Source of the DNA: Pohlia nutans
Taxonomy: Eukaryota > Streptophyta > Bryopsida > Bryales > Mniaceae
Assembly: GCA_022496805.1 (NCBI GenBank)
Contig: CM040104.1
Coordinates: forward strand, 9,550,650-9,614,649
Length of the DNA stretch: 64,000 nucleotides
Direction: 5' to 3'
Part shown: positions 9,948 to 22,691 of the stretch, piece after piece
Layout: every line of letters begins with the position of its first letter
How positions within the stretch are numbered: the first letter of the stretch is position 1
The notes under the pieces: generated by a model
The model's input: the letters and a program-made list of their open reading frames with translations, nothing else
The model's database searches: none
Told to the model about the DNA's origin: nothing
Made by a program: the position numbers and the translations under genes

Positions 9948-12947
9948 TTACACATCGGCCCCCCTCCTTGCACGATCATCACGCCATGAGTTAATTGCCG
10001 AGTTAAAAGGGAAGGATTGGAGAGTGAAGAATTGTTGTGAGAACATCTTCACACATGTGTCCAAATGCCCACCAAGCCGGTTACGAAGCTTGGATTTCAT
10101 AAATCCAAGAGTAGAGAACGTGCGTTCATCTTCCACACTCCCAAGCACCGCCGTTATGGCAATTTCAGCCACCTTTATGAATTCGGAAAGGCGGTTTAGC
10201 ATCAAGGCATTTTGCCCCACCTTCACCCACAACTTAGTCATCGGATTTTGGTCCCGTGGCTCCTCCATAGCCTCCCTTGCATGAGACTTCATTGTGAGCT
10301 TAAACAAAGATGTTTGCAAAGAAAGCAATCTACCATCAATGAGGGGCTCAATTTCCCTCATAATGGGCTCATCCTTGGTGCCAAAGTTCACCGTGCGATG
10401 CATAGAGTAGTGTCCTCTCAAGGTCTTCACATGCAAGGGGAACAATTCCTCACAATTTGGTTGCAACCAATATTGAGGAAATACTACGCCCAAGGCGTTC
10501 ATCAATTCCACCTCCGGGAATCTCACATCAAGCTCAAGCGTGAGCATTTCAGCGGCATCCTTGCATTTCCCTTTCACACTAGAGACCACCGCCTCAAAGT
10601 CTTCGTGTGAGACCGGCAATTTCTTCCCCGTGACGGAGCAAATCATGTGAGCCGGGTAAGTGTGATCTCCAATGCGAAATGCAAGGCTTTGAGAGCCCGT
10701 GTTCAAATCCGTCACCCACTCTTGGGTGATTGCATATGAATGATCATTGACAATGTCATGGAACATCTCAAAATGAGATTTTTTCCATGCCGTGTCACGA
10801 TCACTATACATCATGTATAGTTCCGCTTGGAAAATCTTCACCGCGGCTACATAATCACTCACAAACACATGGTTAGATTGGGCAAATTTCATCAAGGAAT
10901 TTACCGACTCAAGAAGCGGCAAAAGGCAAGGAAGTGCAAGCAATGTACCGACATCACACAACAAATCATAGTTGTGGCGTGCGGTCTCTCTCGCCATGGC
11001 TTGCTTTGATGTCATCTCGGGCTCTTTCAACGCCGCATCCTCACACATCTTGGCAATTAGTGTCTTGTACTCACCCATCACCCTCCTCAATGGCTCGAGA
11101 AGAGATATCCACCGTGTCTTCACATTTCGCAACATTTTCAAGCCCTCTGTTTCCATGATGTCGGCAAGCTTTTGGAATTCCAAATGCCTCTTAGGACTAT
11201 GGCTAAAGTATGAATGCATAGCTTGGCATAGTGCCTCAAGCTTAGACACAACGGGCAAGTTAGAAAGCGGTTCAACCGCGAGATTGGTGCGGTGAGCCAT
11301 GCAATGGACTCCAAACATAAACGGGGCCGTGGTGTCTTTCATTTGCACGGTGACACCGTTCCTGCTGCCCTGAAAAGCCGACACCCCATCCGCCCCAAAA
11401 CAAACCAATCTTTTTGCCACTTGCATCTCATCAAGCCCCGTGTGATGTGTAACCATACCCTCAATGCATTGCTTAATAGCATTAGCACCATTGCCTTCCG
11501 TCAAGCGACTCAATGACAATAGAATGGGTACCCTTTTGAACCCCATGCAAACATAGATGTGAATGGAAATCCAAGATTGGGCATCAATGGATGTTACCTC
11601 ATCACATGAAAGAGAGAAGAAAGGAGCATTACCAATGATGCTTTTGGTATGCTCTCCCAACACTTTGGCCATATGATCAGCCATCTCCCACCCACAATTT
11701 GCACTCCAATGCTTCTTGGGAAAATCGGGGACCGAGAGCACCTCAAACAACTCCCGCATGTGCTCATAGTCGGTCATGGGTCTCCCATGCATTAGCAACC
11801 AAAAGATGGCCCGAAATTGGACCACCTTGCGCTTCCTCTCACGCACCGCACCCGCCGCTACCTGCTGAACCACGGTATCTCCACCCTTCCCCAATTTTGC
11901 AAAATATATTTTTTTGTTTTTTACATGTGAATTAGTTGAGAGAAAGTAATACTGCCCCGCCACCACTTTGCCAAAGCTTGTGGTGGCCCTCCTCCGGCCA
12001 CAATGCTTCCACAACCCGTCAATCTTTGGGGCAAGCAATTTTTCACGGCCCTCTACATCAGTACAGACCTTGCACATGACTTGCTTAACGGACCCATCAG
12101 TAGCAACAACAGATTGGGCCCATGGTAACTTGGCAGCCCACGAGTCTTGCCAATGCCGATTGGTCTCATACACCCTTCTTTTTTGCCTAGCTGCGTCATG
12201 TGCAGGTGAGGCCACCACAGAGTCCAATATCTCCACATCCGGCACCCCCGGCAGCCCACCTGCTGCAGCTAGAACATCTGCTGCAGCCTGAACATTTGCT
12301 GGAGCCTGATCTGCTGAACCGGACGAACTAGCTCCATCGCCCTTCATGGCAACGGGACACGGGGACTTACCTTTTTCACGAGCTGAAGACCGCCTGATCT
12401 GAACTTCGGGAGCTCCAACGCCCGGCCTCCGCTCAGCTCCGGCAGCTGCAGCGCCTGCCCCCCGCTGAACTCCGGCGCCTCCAGGGCGTGGCCCCCGCTC
12501 AACTCCAGCAGGTCCAGCGCCTGAAACCCGCTGAACTCCGGCGCCTCCAATGCTTGGTCCACGCTCAACCCCGGTGCCTCTAGCGCCTGAAAAGTGTAGA
12601 ACTCCGGCGCCTCCAACGCCTGGCCCCATCTGGTCGCTAAAGCCGTCTCCCTCCCCTATTGCTAGCGGGACTGTGGTGTTCATGAACACCTCCGATTGCT
12701 CTACGGGATCGGCACCGTCATCGAAAGGCGGACCAGAGCTGCCCTCTTGACTGCTCAACACGACTTGAGTAGTCGCAAAACCAAATTCGTCTGGCCCTTG
12801 CCCCCCATCGCCCTCAGACAAACCAGCATAGAGGAATTTTGTAAGGATGGACTGGAGAGGCGCCATAGGCTTGGCTTTTGAGTCAAAAATTCCACAACAC
12901 CAAAACCTCCTGAATCGCACCAAAATCCGCACCAAAAATTCCAGCAT
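9948..12947 (-). CDS. hAT-family transposase (copy A)
   Basis: A 999-aa DNA transposase that should cut and paste the surrounding element in the nucleus. Residues 28-250 are low-complexity, with Gly/Ala/Val repeats (GGAGVQR type). Residues 265-325 hold a BED/TTF-like zinc-binding region (CKVC at 292-295, KHC at 314-316). The RNase-H-like catalytic core shows Asp449 in SCDEVTS, Asp520 in FGADGVSAF, the CMAH block (549-552), TRW at 611-613, and Glu941 in EDERTFS at the start of the C-terminal dimerisation block. The sequence is intact and identical to copy B over its full length. The first Met lies in an unlikely hydrophobic leader, so Met28 (MAPLQSIL) may be the true start. A leader intron is likely, as in copy B. 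Confidence 0.93.
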   Translation of the reverse strand: MLEFLVRILVRFRRFWCCGIFDSKAKPMAPLQSILTKFLYAGLSEGDGGQGPDEFGFATTQVVLSSQEGSSGPPFDDGADPVEQSEVFMNTTVPLAIGEGDGFSDQMGPGVGGAGVLHFSGARGTGVERGPSIGGAGVQRVSGAGPAGVERGPRPGGAGVQRGAGAAAAGAERRPGVGAPEVQIRRSSAREKGKSPCPVAMKGDGASSSGSADQAPANVQAAADVLAAAGGLPGVPDVEILDSVVASPAHDAARQKRRVYETNRHWQDSWAAKLPWAQSVVATDGSVKQVMCKVCTDVEGREKLLAPKIDGLWKHCGRRRATTSFGKVVAGQYYFLSTNSHVKNKKIYFAKLGKGGDTVVQQVAAGAVRERKRKVVQFRAIFWLLMHGRPMTDYEHMRELFEVLSVPDFPKKHWSANCGWEMADHMAKVLGEHTKSIIGNAPFFSLSCDEVTSIDAQSWISIHIYVCMGFKRVPILLSLSRLTEGNGANAIKQCIEGMVTHHTGLDEMQVAKRLVCFGADGVSAFQGSRNGVTVQMKDTTAPFMFGVHCMAHRTNLAVEPLSNLPVVSKLEALCQAMHSYFSHSPKRHLEFQKLADIMETEGLKMLRNVKTRWISLLEPLRRVMGEYKTLIAKMCEDAALKEPEMTSKQAMARETARHNYDLLCDVGTLLALPCLLPLLESVNSLMKFAQSNHVFVSDYVAAVKIFQAELYMMYSDRDTAWKKSHFEMFHDIVNDHSYAITQEWVTDLNTGSQSLAFRIGDHTYPAHMICSVTGKKLPVSHEDFEAVVSSVKGKCKDAAEMLTLELDVRFPEVELMNALGVVFPQYWLQPNCEELFPLHVKTLRGHYSMHRTVNFGTKDEPIMREIEPLIDGRLLSLQTSLFKLTMKSHAREAMEEPRDQNPMTKLWVKVGQNALMLNRLSEFIKVAEIAITAVLGSVEDERTFSTLGFMKSKLRNRLGGHLDTCVKMFSQQFFTLQSFPFNSAINSWRDDRARRGADV

Positions 12948-13918
12948 TCAGACCAAATTCAAGGGCCCAATGCAATCTGAAAACCGCAGCCTAATCACCA
13001 CCTACACAGTAAATCCCAGAACCGGAAGGAATGGCAACGTGTAGAAACCTGTCTAATCGCAACAAAGACGCTGCCTAATCGGAAAAAAAAATTTGCGTTC
13101 CAAAACGCAAGTGCCAAAAACCGCTGCCTAATCGCAAAACCTCCCAAACACCACCATCGCATGGACAGATAGAAGCATTCGAACAATGGGATGCAACGAA
13201 CCTTGAGCTTGGAAAATGCTTCGTTCAACTTACCTTGATATACTCGAAGCCAACGAGCCAAATGCCGCTTCACTCCGGACTCCGCAGCCCTGCCATCGCT
13301 GAAGCCCAGGAGCCAGCGCAAGACTCCGGACTTCATTCCAAAAACAATGCTTCGCCAGACGAGAGCGCCTGCCGCAGAGCACAAAAAAAACCCTGCATTC
13401 CAAAAACACCTCCAAGCAAAAGCTCCTGCGCCTGGCGCACACTAAACAATGCAAACTCAGAAAATGGGAGAGCGCCTGGCCGCCCGGCGCTAGCCAGCAT
13501 TGGCAGTATGCAAGTGGCGATGGAAGTTGCAGACCAGCGGAAATAATGGCGAAGGGGAACGTGTGAGATTTGAGAAAGTGGCGATGACAGTGGAACATGG
13601 CGCAGCGCGCAGGCGACCAAGCAATTTCAAGATGGAGCGCCAATCAGCGAAATAAGTGGCGAGGATTATTAATAATCAAGAAAACGAGCGACAGGGGCGA
13701 AATTGGAAGTGAGAGGCTGGCACTGCCTCAGTGGCCGACAGGTGCATGACATGCGATGTCACGGCCAACAGGGCGGCTTAAGCGGCCCCTGCCACATCAT
13801 TGAAAATCAGACGTAGGCGAGTCAGGGGTAATTTTTCCATTATTTTTTCTATGGTAAGTTCGCCAAGGTAAAAAGGAGGTAAGATTTTGGCGATAAATCG
13901 CCAATTAAAAATTCGCTG

Positions 13919-16900
13919 GGCACTGCCATTTATTAATAACTTTATAAAGGAAAAATGACTGATGCCACACCATCAAATCACTCCTACTCCAATATCTTTA
14001 TTTTTATTTTCAGCAATGAAGTTTATTATTATTATTTATTATTATTTATTAATTATTAAAGATCTTTCCATTGAGTAAATTTGGTTCGTGTTACTGGGGT
14101 TGGGTAAGTAGGTTGGTCACTTCCTTCATCACTAGATTGTCCTTGGTCATTCCCTTTCTTTACGATGATGAACTATAAAGTGTTTTTTTTTCCTTTGAAA
14201 GAATGGTATCTAATGCATAACATTTAGTAGCTTTCAAGAAGGTTGCCTTTTAGTTTCATCCACCTTTACAAATGAAGTGACCAGTGATCTGTAATTGAAT
14301 GGGATGTTGAATCAAATAAACAATTACATGACACTGTTGTATTGTCACTGAGTGAGTGCTTTTGATTATTGGTCACCATGGTTAGTTGCTCTTGCTTAAT
14401 GCCACCTGCCCCATAACTACTGATGTAATGTGGAATATTCCACATCATTTCATTAGGGGGATGAAATGATGCGGAATATTCGACATCATTATGCTGAAAG
14501 AAAGGCAATAGTCACATAGGCTATTGAATGTTATGACAATTAAGTGCACTACAAAAAAAATTCACCTCTTCGCAAAATTCATAAGGTTCTTTAGCCCTTT
14601 TGTTGTTGACATCAGAATCTTGGCTACTATTCCCGAATTACTATAGCAGATTCGGAATCATCAACAAGTCCACATCATCTTTAGTTAAAGATTGGGTGGT
14701 GAGACATTGTACTTAAAGTTTAAACTTCTACTATGCTACTGTTGAAAATGGTGGACACTACTAATTGTTAAAGAACTTTATGTGTAGGTCATCTTTTTTT
14801 ATCTTCTCTGTGAAATTTTTGAGATTTATAATTTGAATCATGTGAATACATGTTTCATAACTTAATTTATAATAGTAAAAGAAAAAAACATTTTTTTTGG
14901 ACAAACATTGCCTTTGCAATGGTTGCTTGGACTTCAAAATGAGATGAAAATTGGATTTTGTCTTTTAGGGGTTAAAAATATTTCGAACAAAGATAAAAAG
15001 AAGGTGATTTCAAATAGAGTATATATGAAACATAAACAAACAACAAATAGATAGAAAAAAAATACATCACTAATTAACATATAGTACATCACTACATCAT
15101 GAATTTTGTATGTTTCAAACATAGGGTAGTGTAAATAGTGCATAAATAGTACATTTATGCATAGGATAGTAAAAAATAATAAGAATGGAATAGTAAAATT
15201 AGTGCATTTTATGTATAAGATAGTAAAAATATTGCACTTTATTCATAAGATAATAAAAGTAGTGCATCTCATGCATAAGATTATAAATAGTATGTCCTAT
15301 GCATTAGACGATGAAAATTTATTTGTCTCATTTATAGCATAGTGTGTCCTATGCATTAACTAAAAGACCAGCAAGACACATTGTAGTCGAGAATAATTTC
15401 ATTACTTTGGTAACTTATTTGGATTCCATAATTTTGGCTCAATGTTACCTAGTGAATTGTAAATGTCCGTTACGAGAACACAAAAATCTTTTGAAATGTG
15501 CAATTACATCGATTGATCCCTCGGGAGAATCCCAAAACGTCAACGCGCGTGGATTTGGAACATGGTAGTTAGAGAAGTTGATGACATAGAGGGCGTTTTC
15601 ACATTATGGCGTCAAACTTGTCAAAAAAAAAAAGGGTGTACAATATGTAAAACACCGCCATTACTGTGTCATTAACACTATATAATAATTATGGAAAATT
15701 TTCAAAAACATTTGTAATGGAATAATTTTGAGAATATTTAGAATATTTTCTACATATTTCATATTTTGAATCTTTTGTAATATTCCAAAGATATTTTTGA
15801 AATCTTTACACATTTTATGCAATGTAACAATTAATAATGATCACAAACACCGGCTCCTTGAGTCACTAACAAGTCACTTCATCCAAATATAAATGTTTTG
15901 GAATCAATCATTGTTGTTGTATTTAGTTTTAGAAGATCATTTTTTGTAAGCACCTAGATACATTACATCTTTGTATGCTCCTGAATTTTCAAACGCTAAT
16001 CATAGTTTTAGAATTTATGAAATGTTTGCAGTGATTGACATGTTGATTTTGCATAAAAATTTCAAAAAATAACTCTTGATCAAGCTTTATAATCATGTAA
16101 TATATACGGTAGATTGTCATGAAAATTGATATACAGTCTCACGACTAAGTCCTCTTTGAGCTTTAATGGTGAAGTTATCTACATGAACGCAGATTGAGAG
16201 ATACAGCTGTGTTCTTGAAAGCATTGATCACGAGAAGTGCTAAAAGTTTAGGAATGAGCATGGTCCTTTAGGAATTAAACATTCAAAATTGTATGTCTCA
16301 TATATTGTGTTAGGAAGGTATAGCTTTTAGTCGTAGAGAAAGTTTAAGCTAGCTAAGGAGAAAAAAATAGACATTAATGGAAAATAAAATTGAACCATGT
16401 TTTGTGGTAAATTTGTCTTTATGAACAAATATGTGCATTCACCACAATACAAACTATATTAGAAAAAAATTAATAAAATAAAATTTGGCCAAAAATTAAA
16501 TAAAAATAAATCCTCTAAACATTAACTTCTAAGAGCCCAAGAGACCATTTTGAGATCATTGCTCTTTTTTAGGGGCTGTACGAGGCCAAAAAAATAAATT
16601 ATGGATAAATTCTAAAACAAATCTAATAGAAAATCAAGTCTACTTTCCAATCCAATTTGATTATAGCAATCTAAGTTAAACTCCTCCTAGGGGAATGTTT
16701 CAAAGACAAACAACTTTACATTGTTTAGTGTTACAAAATTTACTATTTGGAGAAAGTAATGTTGTTATTTTCATCAGTTCTTTTGTTTTTCTTTTTTAAT
16801 GAAAAGTACAATTCCATCCAATAATAGAAATTTTTTAATTCTAAAAAAATATAAAATATAATTTTGGTGAATATTTAAAGTTAAAGGTTTTTTTTTTTTT

Positions 16901-17365
16901 GTTTGTTTGTTGCTTTGTATGTTATATTGAGATCTCCCGGACAGTGCACCCGCCGGCCGCATATCATTGGAAAACTATGGATGAGAAGGAGTGTACCAAA
17001 GTTGTTTCATAGCTTCTAGACCTATGATGTGAAAGTTATGGATTTTTGATTGAATTTCGTCTCCACAAATTGAATTATATCATAAATAAATCGTTCTAAA
17101 AATAAAAGCATGGCTAAATTACAAAGAACACTTGGACACAGGGCACAAATTGAATTTTAGTCAGTATAGAAATATATTAGCTTCATAGGGATAACTTTGT
17201 GGGTGTTCGGGAAAAAATTATGATACCATAAATATTTAGAGTGTTCAGAGAAAAAAAACCATTTAAGGATTAATCAAATTTTAATTTAGGATGTTGTTTG
17301 GAAATCAAGTTTACAAAATTATTATAATTATTAACTATAAATGGCACAGTAGTATAAAGGTTTGA
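13919..17365. other. AT-rich intergenic DNA, start of the inverted segment
   Basis: No supported gene. It begins with the 8-mer ggcactgc, the reverse complement of the flank at 37695-37702. It includes paired palindromes at 14424-14495, a lone TTAGGGGTTAA end near 14975, a CACTACAAAAAAAA end-like motif at about 14548, and short A/T-rich open frames without known domains. Confidence 0.5.
14424..14495. repeat. Two similar 30-bp palindromes in tandem
   Basis: The first, ATGTGGAATATTCCACAT, and the second, ATGCGGAATATTCGACAT, are each near-perfect palindromes with the same flanks (atgatg / catcatt), separated by about 20 bases of 'tcattagggggatgaaat'. They could be a protein-binding site or a relic of a foldback element. 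Confidence 0.6.
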
Positions 17366-18282
17366 TTAACCCCTAAAATTCCTTGACCGTATTCTCACAA
17401 AAAACCATGAAAAACGCAGCATTTGGAAGTTGCAGAAGAAATCATATGTTTTTTAGTTTTTTCATCATTTAACCATAAGATCTAATACCCAACTTGAATT
17501 TTCATGTGAGCACAAAATTTGAGAGCAAAATGACCATTAGATTCTTAGATTATAAGGATCAAAGTTGCAAAAGAAGATTTTGTGGGGTTCAATCTGGTGA
17601 AAAATTTGAACTTTAGAAATTAATATCTTTTTTTTGAATGGGTTAGAAATTCATTGAATAGCAAAGCCATGTTAACAATTGAGTTAAGTCTTCAAATATA
17701 AAATCCTGTAAGAAAAAAGCTCATACTAATTTTTTCATAAAACAATTACTAGAAGTGGGTACAAAGTGAAAGGAAAAAGAAAATCATTAATAAGTTTGAC
17801 ATGGAATTGTAAAATGTCAATCTTAACAGCGAGAATGTTGTACTTGGAAATCTTCACCCAGTGCCTTTTATTTCATTAAAAAATATTGAAAATTGAGTTT
17901 AGAAATGAGCTTCAAAGTTTGTTTTGTCCAAACTGCCCAAAAAACAGATCTCCTCATAACTTTTATCCCATTGCTCAAAATGGGTAGATTTAAAGCTTCA
18001 TTTGTAGATAAAGATCAACCAATCATGAATCAAAAAAGAAATTTTGAAAAAGAGTAAAAAATAAAAAAATTCTTGCTACCCGATCTCGCTTCAAAAACTT
18101 CAAATGCTTATAACTTTTGCAATACTTATCGGAATGATATGAAACGAAGTGCGACATGTAGAGTGTAGTTTTTGGAAGCTACACTGAAATTTTCATTGAA
18201 AATTTTAAAAATATGAGGTCCCTGGAGGCTGCCCAAAAAGTGGAACGACCAGAATATGGTCGCTCAGAATTTTAGGGGTTAA
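17366..18282. mobile_element. 917-bp TTAA-family element
   Basis: Starts TTAACCCCTAAAATTC and ends GAATTTTAGGGGTTAA, a perfect 16-bp inverted repeat including TTAA. Close to the right end it has 'cgaccagaatatggtcg', a motif also found near the ends at 40060 and 44105. No coding capacity. Confidence 0.85.
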
Positions 18283-20558
18283 ATAAAATAATGAAGTATG
18301 GTTAGCTATAAAATTAGCACGAATAAAGGTTTCTTTAGTGCTTCAAATCAATAAATTAAGAATAGTTTAAAACATCAATTTTTTGGTGAGCCATTTATTG
18401 CTAACTTTTTATACAAAGTTTATTGTCTGAAAATGGATTATTAAAACGATATTCAAAAATACTGCTAAACTTCTAGTCTAAAGGAATGTAATGCAAAAGG
18501 TAATATTGCTATTTTTTTTTAAATGCACATATTTGGATGAATAAATCATATTTCAAGCATTTACATTATTCATCAAGGTTATAGCTGTATATAGCATCAT
18601 CGTTTCATTGAAGACTACAACTTTTACTATTTAAAATTATTGAATATAAAAAAATCATTGATTTGAACTTTTATTTTGTAATGGAGCCAATAAAAGATTC
18701 ATTATACACTATGATTTAAGCATTATATAATAAGATTTAAGCACTGAAAATTTGAGATAGGTCATGAAGCTTCGAACCTCATCAAAATGATTAGAACCTC
18801 ATTATGATAATATAAATCTTGTCATGATAATTTAAACCTTAACATGATGATTTTGTGTGAAAGTACTAATTGACAAATTCAATATTAGCAAGTTTAATCT
18901 TTGATGTCATATTTGTTTTAGTGGATGATTGTGTAGTTTAGATATGATGTTTAAAAAATGATCATTTAAAAAAATTACATTGATGATTTTATTTAAACGA
19001 GGAAATGATTTTAGTATTTACAACAATTTAAATTGTTGGCCCTTTTCAAATTAATGTTGGGCCCAAACATCTACATCAATGAATGACCAATTTTTAATGA
19101 TAAATAAATTTGACTCCTACATTTTTAGATTGTAAAATTACATTATTTACTATTTAATTTTTTATAAACGATTAGTGATAATGTTATTTTCATACTAGAT
19201 ATCAATACAAGAAATATGATCATAATTGATTATAATTGCAATTTGTATGATCATTTAGTATGTAATTACATATGATACTTTTTTAAACATTTGAATTGCA
19301 TGCTATTTTTGCATGAATCACTTTGTTTGATTTTTTTAAAAACTAAAATTCTCAAATTAATTGAAATTGGATTCTAAATATTTATTAGGTTTAAAAAAAC
19401 ATTCAAGTAGTTTGCAAAGAAATAGCGACACTCTATTATTGTAAATTCTTCTTACGCATATCTTATACAAATTTTTGAAATAAGTTTGAATACGAATTGG
19501 TTATAATTTTGGCCGTCATAGTTGCAATTTTAATAAACAAATAATAATTTGAAAAACTAAATCTTTATGAGAAAAAAGGAGGTGACATTGAGAATTAATT
19601 ACAATCTTGTTTTTTTAAAAGCAAATCCACTGATTATTCATAAACTCTTTATACAATTCAATAAAATTGTAATGTATTTTACATAAAATAATATTATAAC
19701 TTCAAAACATTAGTACTTTATCATGATTGTGATTGTGTATGTTTTTTATGGTTGATTTTTTTTAGTTTTAAAAGTACCAATTTGACAAGATTTTCAAAAT
19801 GAATTTATTCAATTTTTTTGATAAATCGTACTATCAACTTTAATAAAAAAAAACGGTGCATTTTACTCTTTACATTAGTGTCAAATACAAATTCCAATTT
19901 ATGTCCTCATATTTTATTTTATCTTTTTTTGTTGAAATAATTCTTTAGAATCAAAATTTATACTATATACAATTGATCAAGAAAGTCGCTAAATGTGTCA
20001 TTATTAATTAAATTTTAATTTAAAAATAAAACCTAAATGTTGATGTATAACTACAAAAATAGATTACTTTAATTGATGTTATTGAAATTGATAACATAGT
20101 TTAGCAATGGATATTTACTCAATTGTTACAACTATCATAAAAAATCTTTAATATAAATATAAATATAAATATTTTAAAGTAATATTAAATTCCAAAATTT
20201 TAACAAGTGGGAAATTTACAATATTGTATCATGAGATACAAAATCAGACTACCAACACAAGATAAAGCAAAAATACGACAATGACATAATATAAATTTCT
20301 TTATGTAATTTATTTAAGAAATGTGAATGTGGATTAGATATATGAATTCATCTCCATCACTTTGATAAAAAAAAAAAAAAAACTATAAGCTAAAACTAAG
20401 ATTTAAATGAAGAAGTTTTACATATTATAGTGCATTGAGTAGATTTAAATGGTACGTAGTAAATAACTTTTATGATACAAATACACCAATTGGAAGACAC
20501 CAACCAAAAACAAGATCTTCTATGCATTGTAATTAGATAAAATTTTATAATTTATAAA
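18283..20558. other. Very AT-rich intergenic DNA
   Basis: No gene, RNA or element boundary is seen in this 2.3-kb stretch; only A/T-rich low-complexity sequence. Confidence 0.5.
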
Positions 20559-22691
20559 ATGTCTCTTGGCCCTTCTGGGAATGAACCTCTTGAGTCAGAG
20601 ATTGAAGTTACGCTTGAGACTTCTAAAGGAAGTTGTTCAATAGGTGAATCTAGTAAGTTTTATTATGAAATTTACATAAAAATCATTTAATTTTTTTGCT
20701 ATTTTATTTTTATTTTTGTTTTTAATATCTTGATTTTTGGTCATATTTTTATAATGTTTGTAAAAGCTGTATGTTTATTAGCAACAACGAAGTTAATAAT
20801 CCACCCTTCAAACCACTCCCAATACTCTTTATTCACGTGGGTACAAAGTCTATTTACTTGCTCTCTTTCCCCTTTTTTTGATGCATGTTCTAAATTAATG
20901 TAAATTGATTTTCATTTATGTGTCTTTAAAGGATTTGATTATTTCAACCTTTCCTTACAAAAAAAGCTCAATTAATTTATTTTTATACTACAAACAATGA
21001 TTTTGAAATTTTTTGATGCGCATATGTTTTTAAGTCTTGTACTTAACTTCAATCATCTATTGTGATATTAGTATTTAAAATTTTAATTCCCATTGTATGC
21101 AAAAATATCAACCCATAAAATTTGCAACACTTTACATGCGACTCATTGAATAATTTTTTATTTATGAAATTGTAATTTATATATGTAAATTATAATTTAT
21201 GCATTAAATTAAATAACATATTTTGATAGCCAATGGTTTATTAAATTATGAGAAACTTGTATCAAAATCATACAAATGATTCAATTTTTATTTACTTTTA
21301 AATCAAAGAATTACTTTTGATTATATTTAGCATAGAAACATTTCAGAAAAAAATGATGAAGATGATTCTGATGAAGATAGTGTAGAAAACTATAGTGGTT
21401 CCACAAAAGATGTAACGTCTGGAGACAAATTTAGATTTTTAACTGCGGAAGAATTGGAAAAAGCTAAACGAAAGCGTTTACGTAAGCGACAACAATCTGA
21501 CCCCTGTGGACCTATAGGAACATTGTTTCGAGAAAATGGTTAGTAACGAATAAAAATAAAAATTGTACAATAGAATAATCTCATTATATGTCTTAATCCC
21601 TAAAGAAAAAGTAATTGATTTTGGATTAATTTTTGCCTTCTCATTAAATTTTATTTTATTTATTTATTTCAAAATGTGAAAATTTTCACATGAATTGTAA
21701 TTTTATTTTCTTTGAATTAATTTATCTAAAAAAATATCAATATAGTTAAACATTTCACTTCTTCACAAGATTATGTAGTTTAAGATTGCATCTCAATTTT
21801 GAATAATAGAATCACGTGCGTTTTTGGTGGAATTATAAATTTTAAACTTATAAATAGATTCTAAATCATCCACATTGAATTTTTGAAATTTAACTATACA
21901 AATGAATTCTTTTACATCAATACTCAATTTTGTTTTTGAAAATACCTCCAAAAAAGTAATGGAAATCATACGTTATCACATAATAAGTTTATGACAAAAT
22001 ACTTAGTCTTGTAGATGCAGATAATATACATCTAGTTTTTCTTTTTCTTTTTTATAATTATAATTATATTTTTATGAAAATTAGTTGTTATACATATATA
22101 TATATATTATACTAATAAATTTCGAAGATGATTTTATTTAATAAACTAAGCAGATGAATTTTTTTGAAGACTTTTAGAAGTTTACATGGATGAAAAGTTA
22201 AGTAAAAAAATTAACCTACTATTCCTTCCTCACAAGAGATATGTAGTACTTGTGAAGCTTGTGAAACAAAAGTTCATTTTATTAACAAAATCATTACTTG
22301 ATTTGAATTTATTAACTCCTTCTCCATTCATTAATCTTAATAAAAGTCCAATTTGATAGGGAAGTGGTTGGAAAAATGTACATTGCATACACGCGTGAAC
22401 ATGGAAGTTGAGCACCTCATTGATACAGATAAAGAATTGCGGAATTATGTTAGGCCAGGTGGGCCATATAAATTGACGCGCTATGCTTGCGTTGACAAGG
22501 GAATACCTGTTTGTGCGGACTATGCAGATTGGTATTACGATCCAGAGTTGCGGTATGTGAAGGACTATGATATAAGAGGTTATGGAAACGAAGAATACAA
22601 AGGTGGTTATCAGAAGTATCGCCAATCCACCAAGATGAAAGGTTCGATAGGTATCTTGTGCGATGTCATGCCGAAGCCATCAAAGAGTTGA
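20559..22691 (+). CDS. Unrecognised three-exon gene, 205-aa product as read
   Basis: Exons are 20559-20652, 21347-21538 and 22360-22691. Donors are GTAAGT and GTTAGT; acceptors are tttcag and gatag. All junctions are phase 1 and the joined frame stays open to a stop at 22689-22691 (618 bases). The start is the first ATG (MSLGPSGNEPLE). The product has an acidic Asp/Glu-rich stretch (NDEDDSDEDS), then a basic KRKRLRKR that could be a nuclear signal, then a Trp/Tyr-rich domain containing GKWLEKC, RPGGPYKL and ADYADWYYDPELRY. I do not recognise the family. A second frame (22574-22987) looks coding too, so an old frameshift in the last exon is likely. Exons have higher GC than the introns. Alternatives: a captured gene fragment inside a transposon, or a pseudogene. 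Confidence 0.55.

Larger units (their letters stand above)
8867..13918 (-). mobile_element. Autonomous hAT transposon, copy A (5.05 kb)
   Basis: The ends are CAGCGATTTTTTTA at 8867 and, reversed, CAGCGAATTTTTAA at 13918, short hAT-type inverted termini starting CAGCG. The element carries an intact 999-aa transposase on the minus strand and a 19-bp tandem array near the 8.9-kb end. It is almost identical to copy B at 32644-37694. The flanking 8-mers do not match each other (gtgcccgg at 8859-8866, ggcactgc at 13919-13926), but each is the reverse complement of one flank of copy B. See the finding on the inversion. Confidence 0.95.

Noticed and set aside
12995..13643. Genes in the leader of the hAT copies (137-, 129- and 103-aa frames and mirrored ones at 32919-33567)
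   Set aside because: They overlap each other on both strands in the GC-richer leader, have no domain, and a leader intron explains the region.
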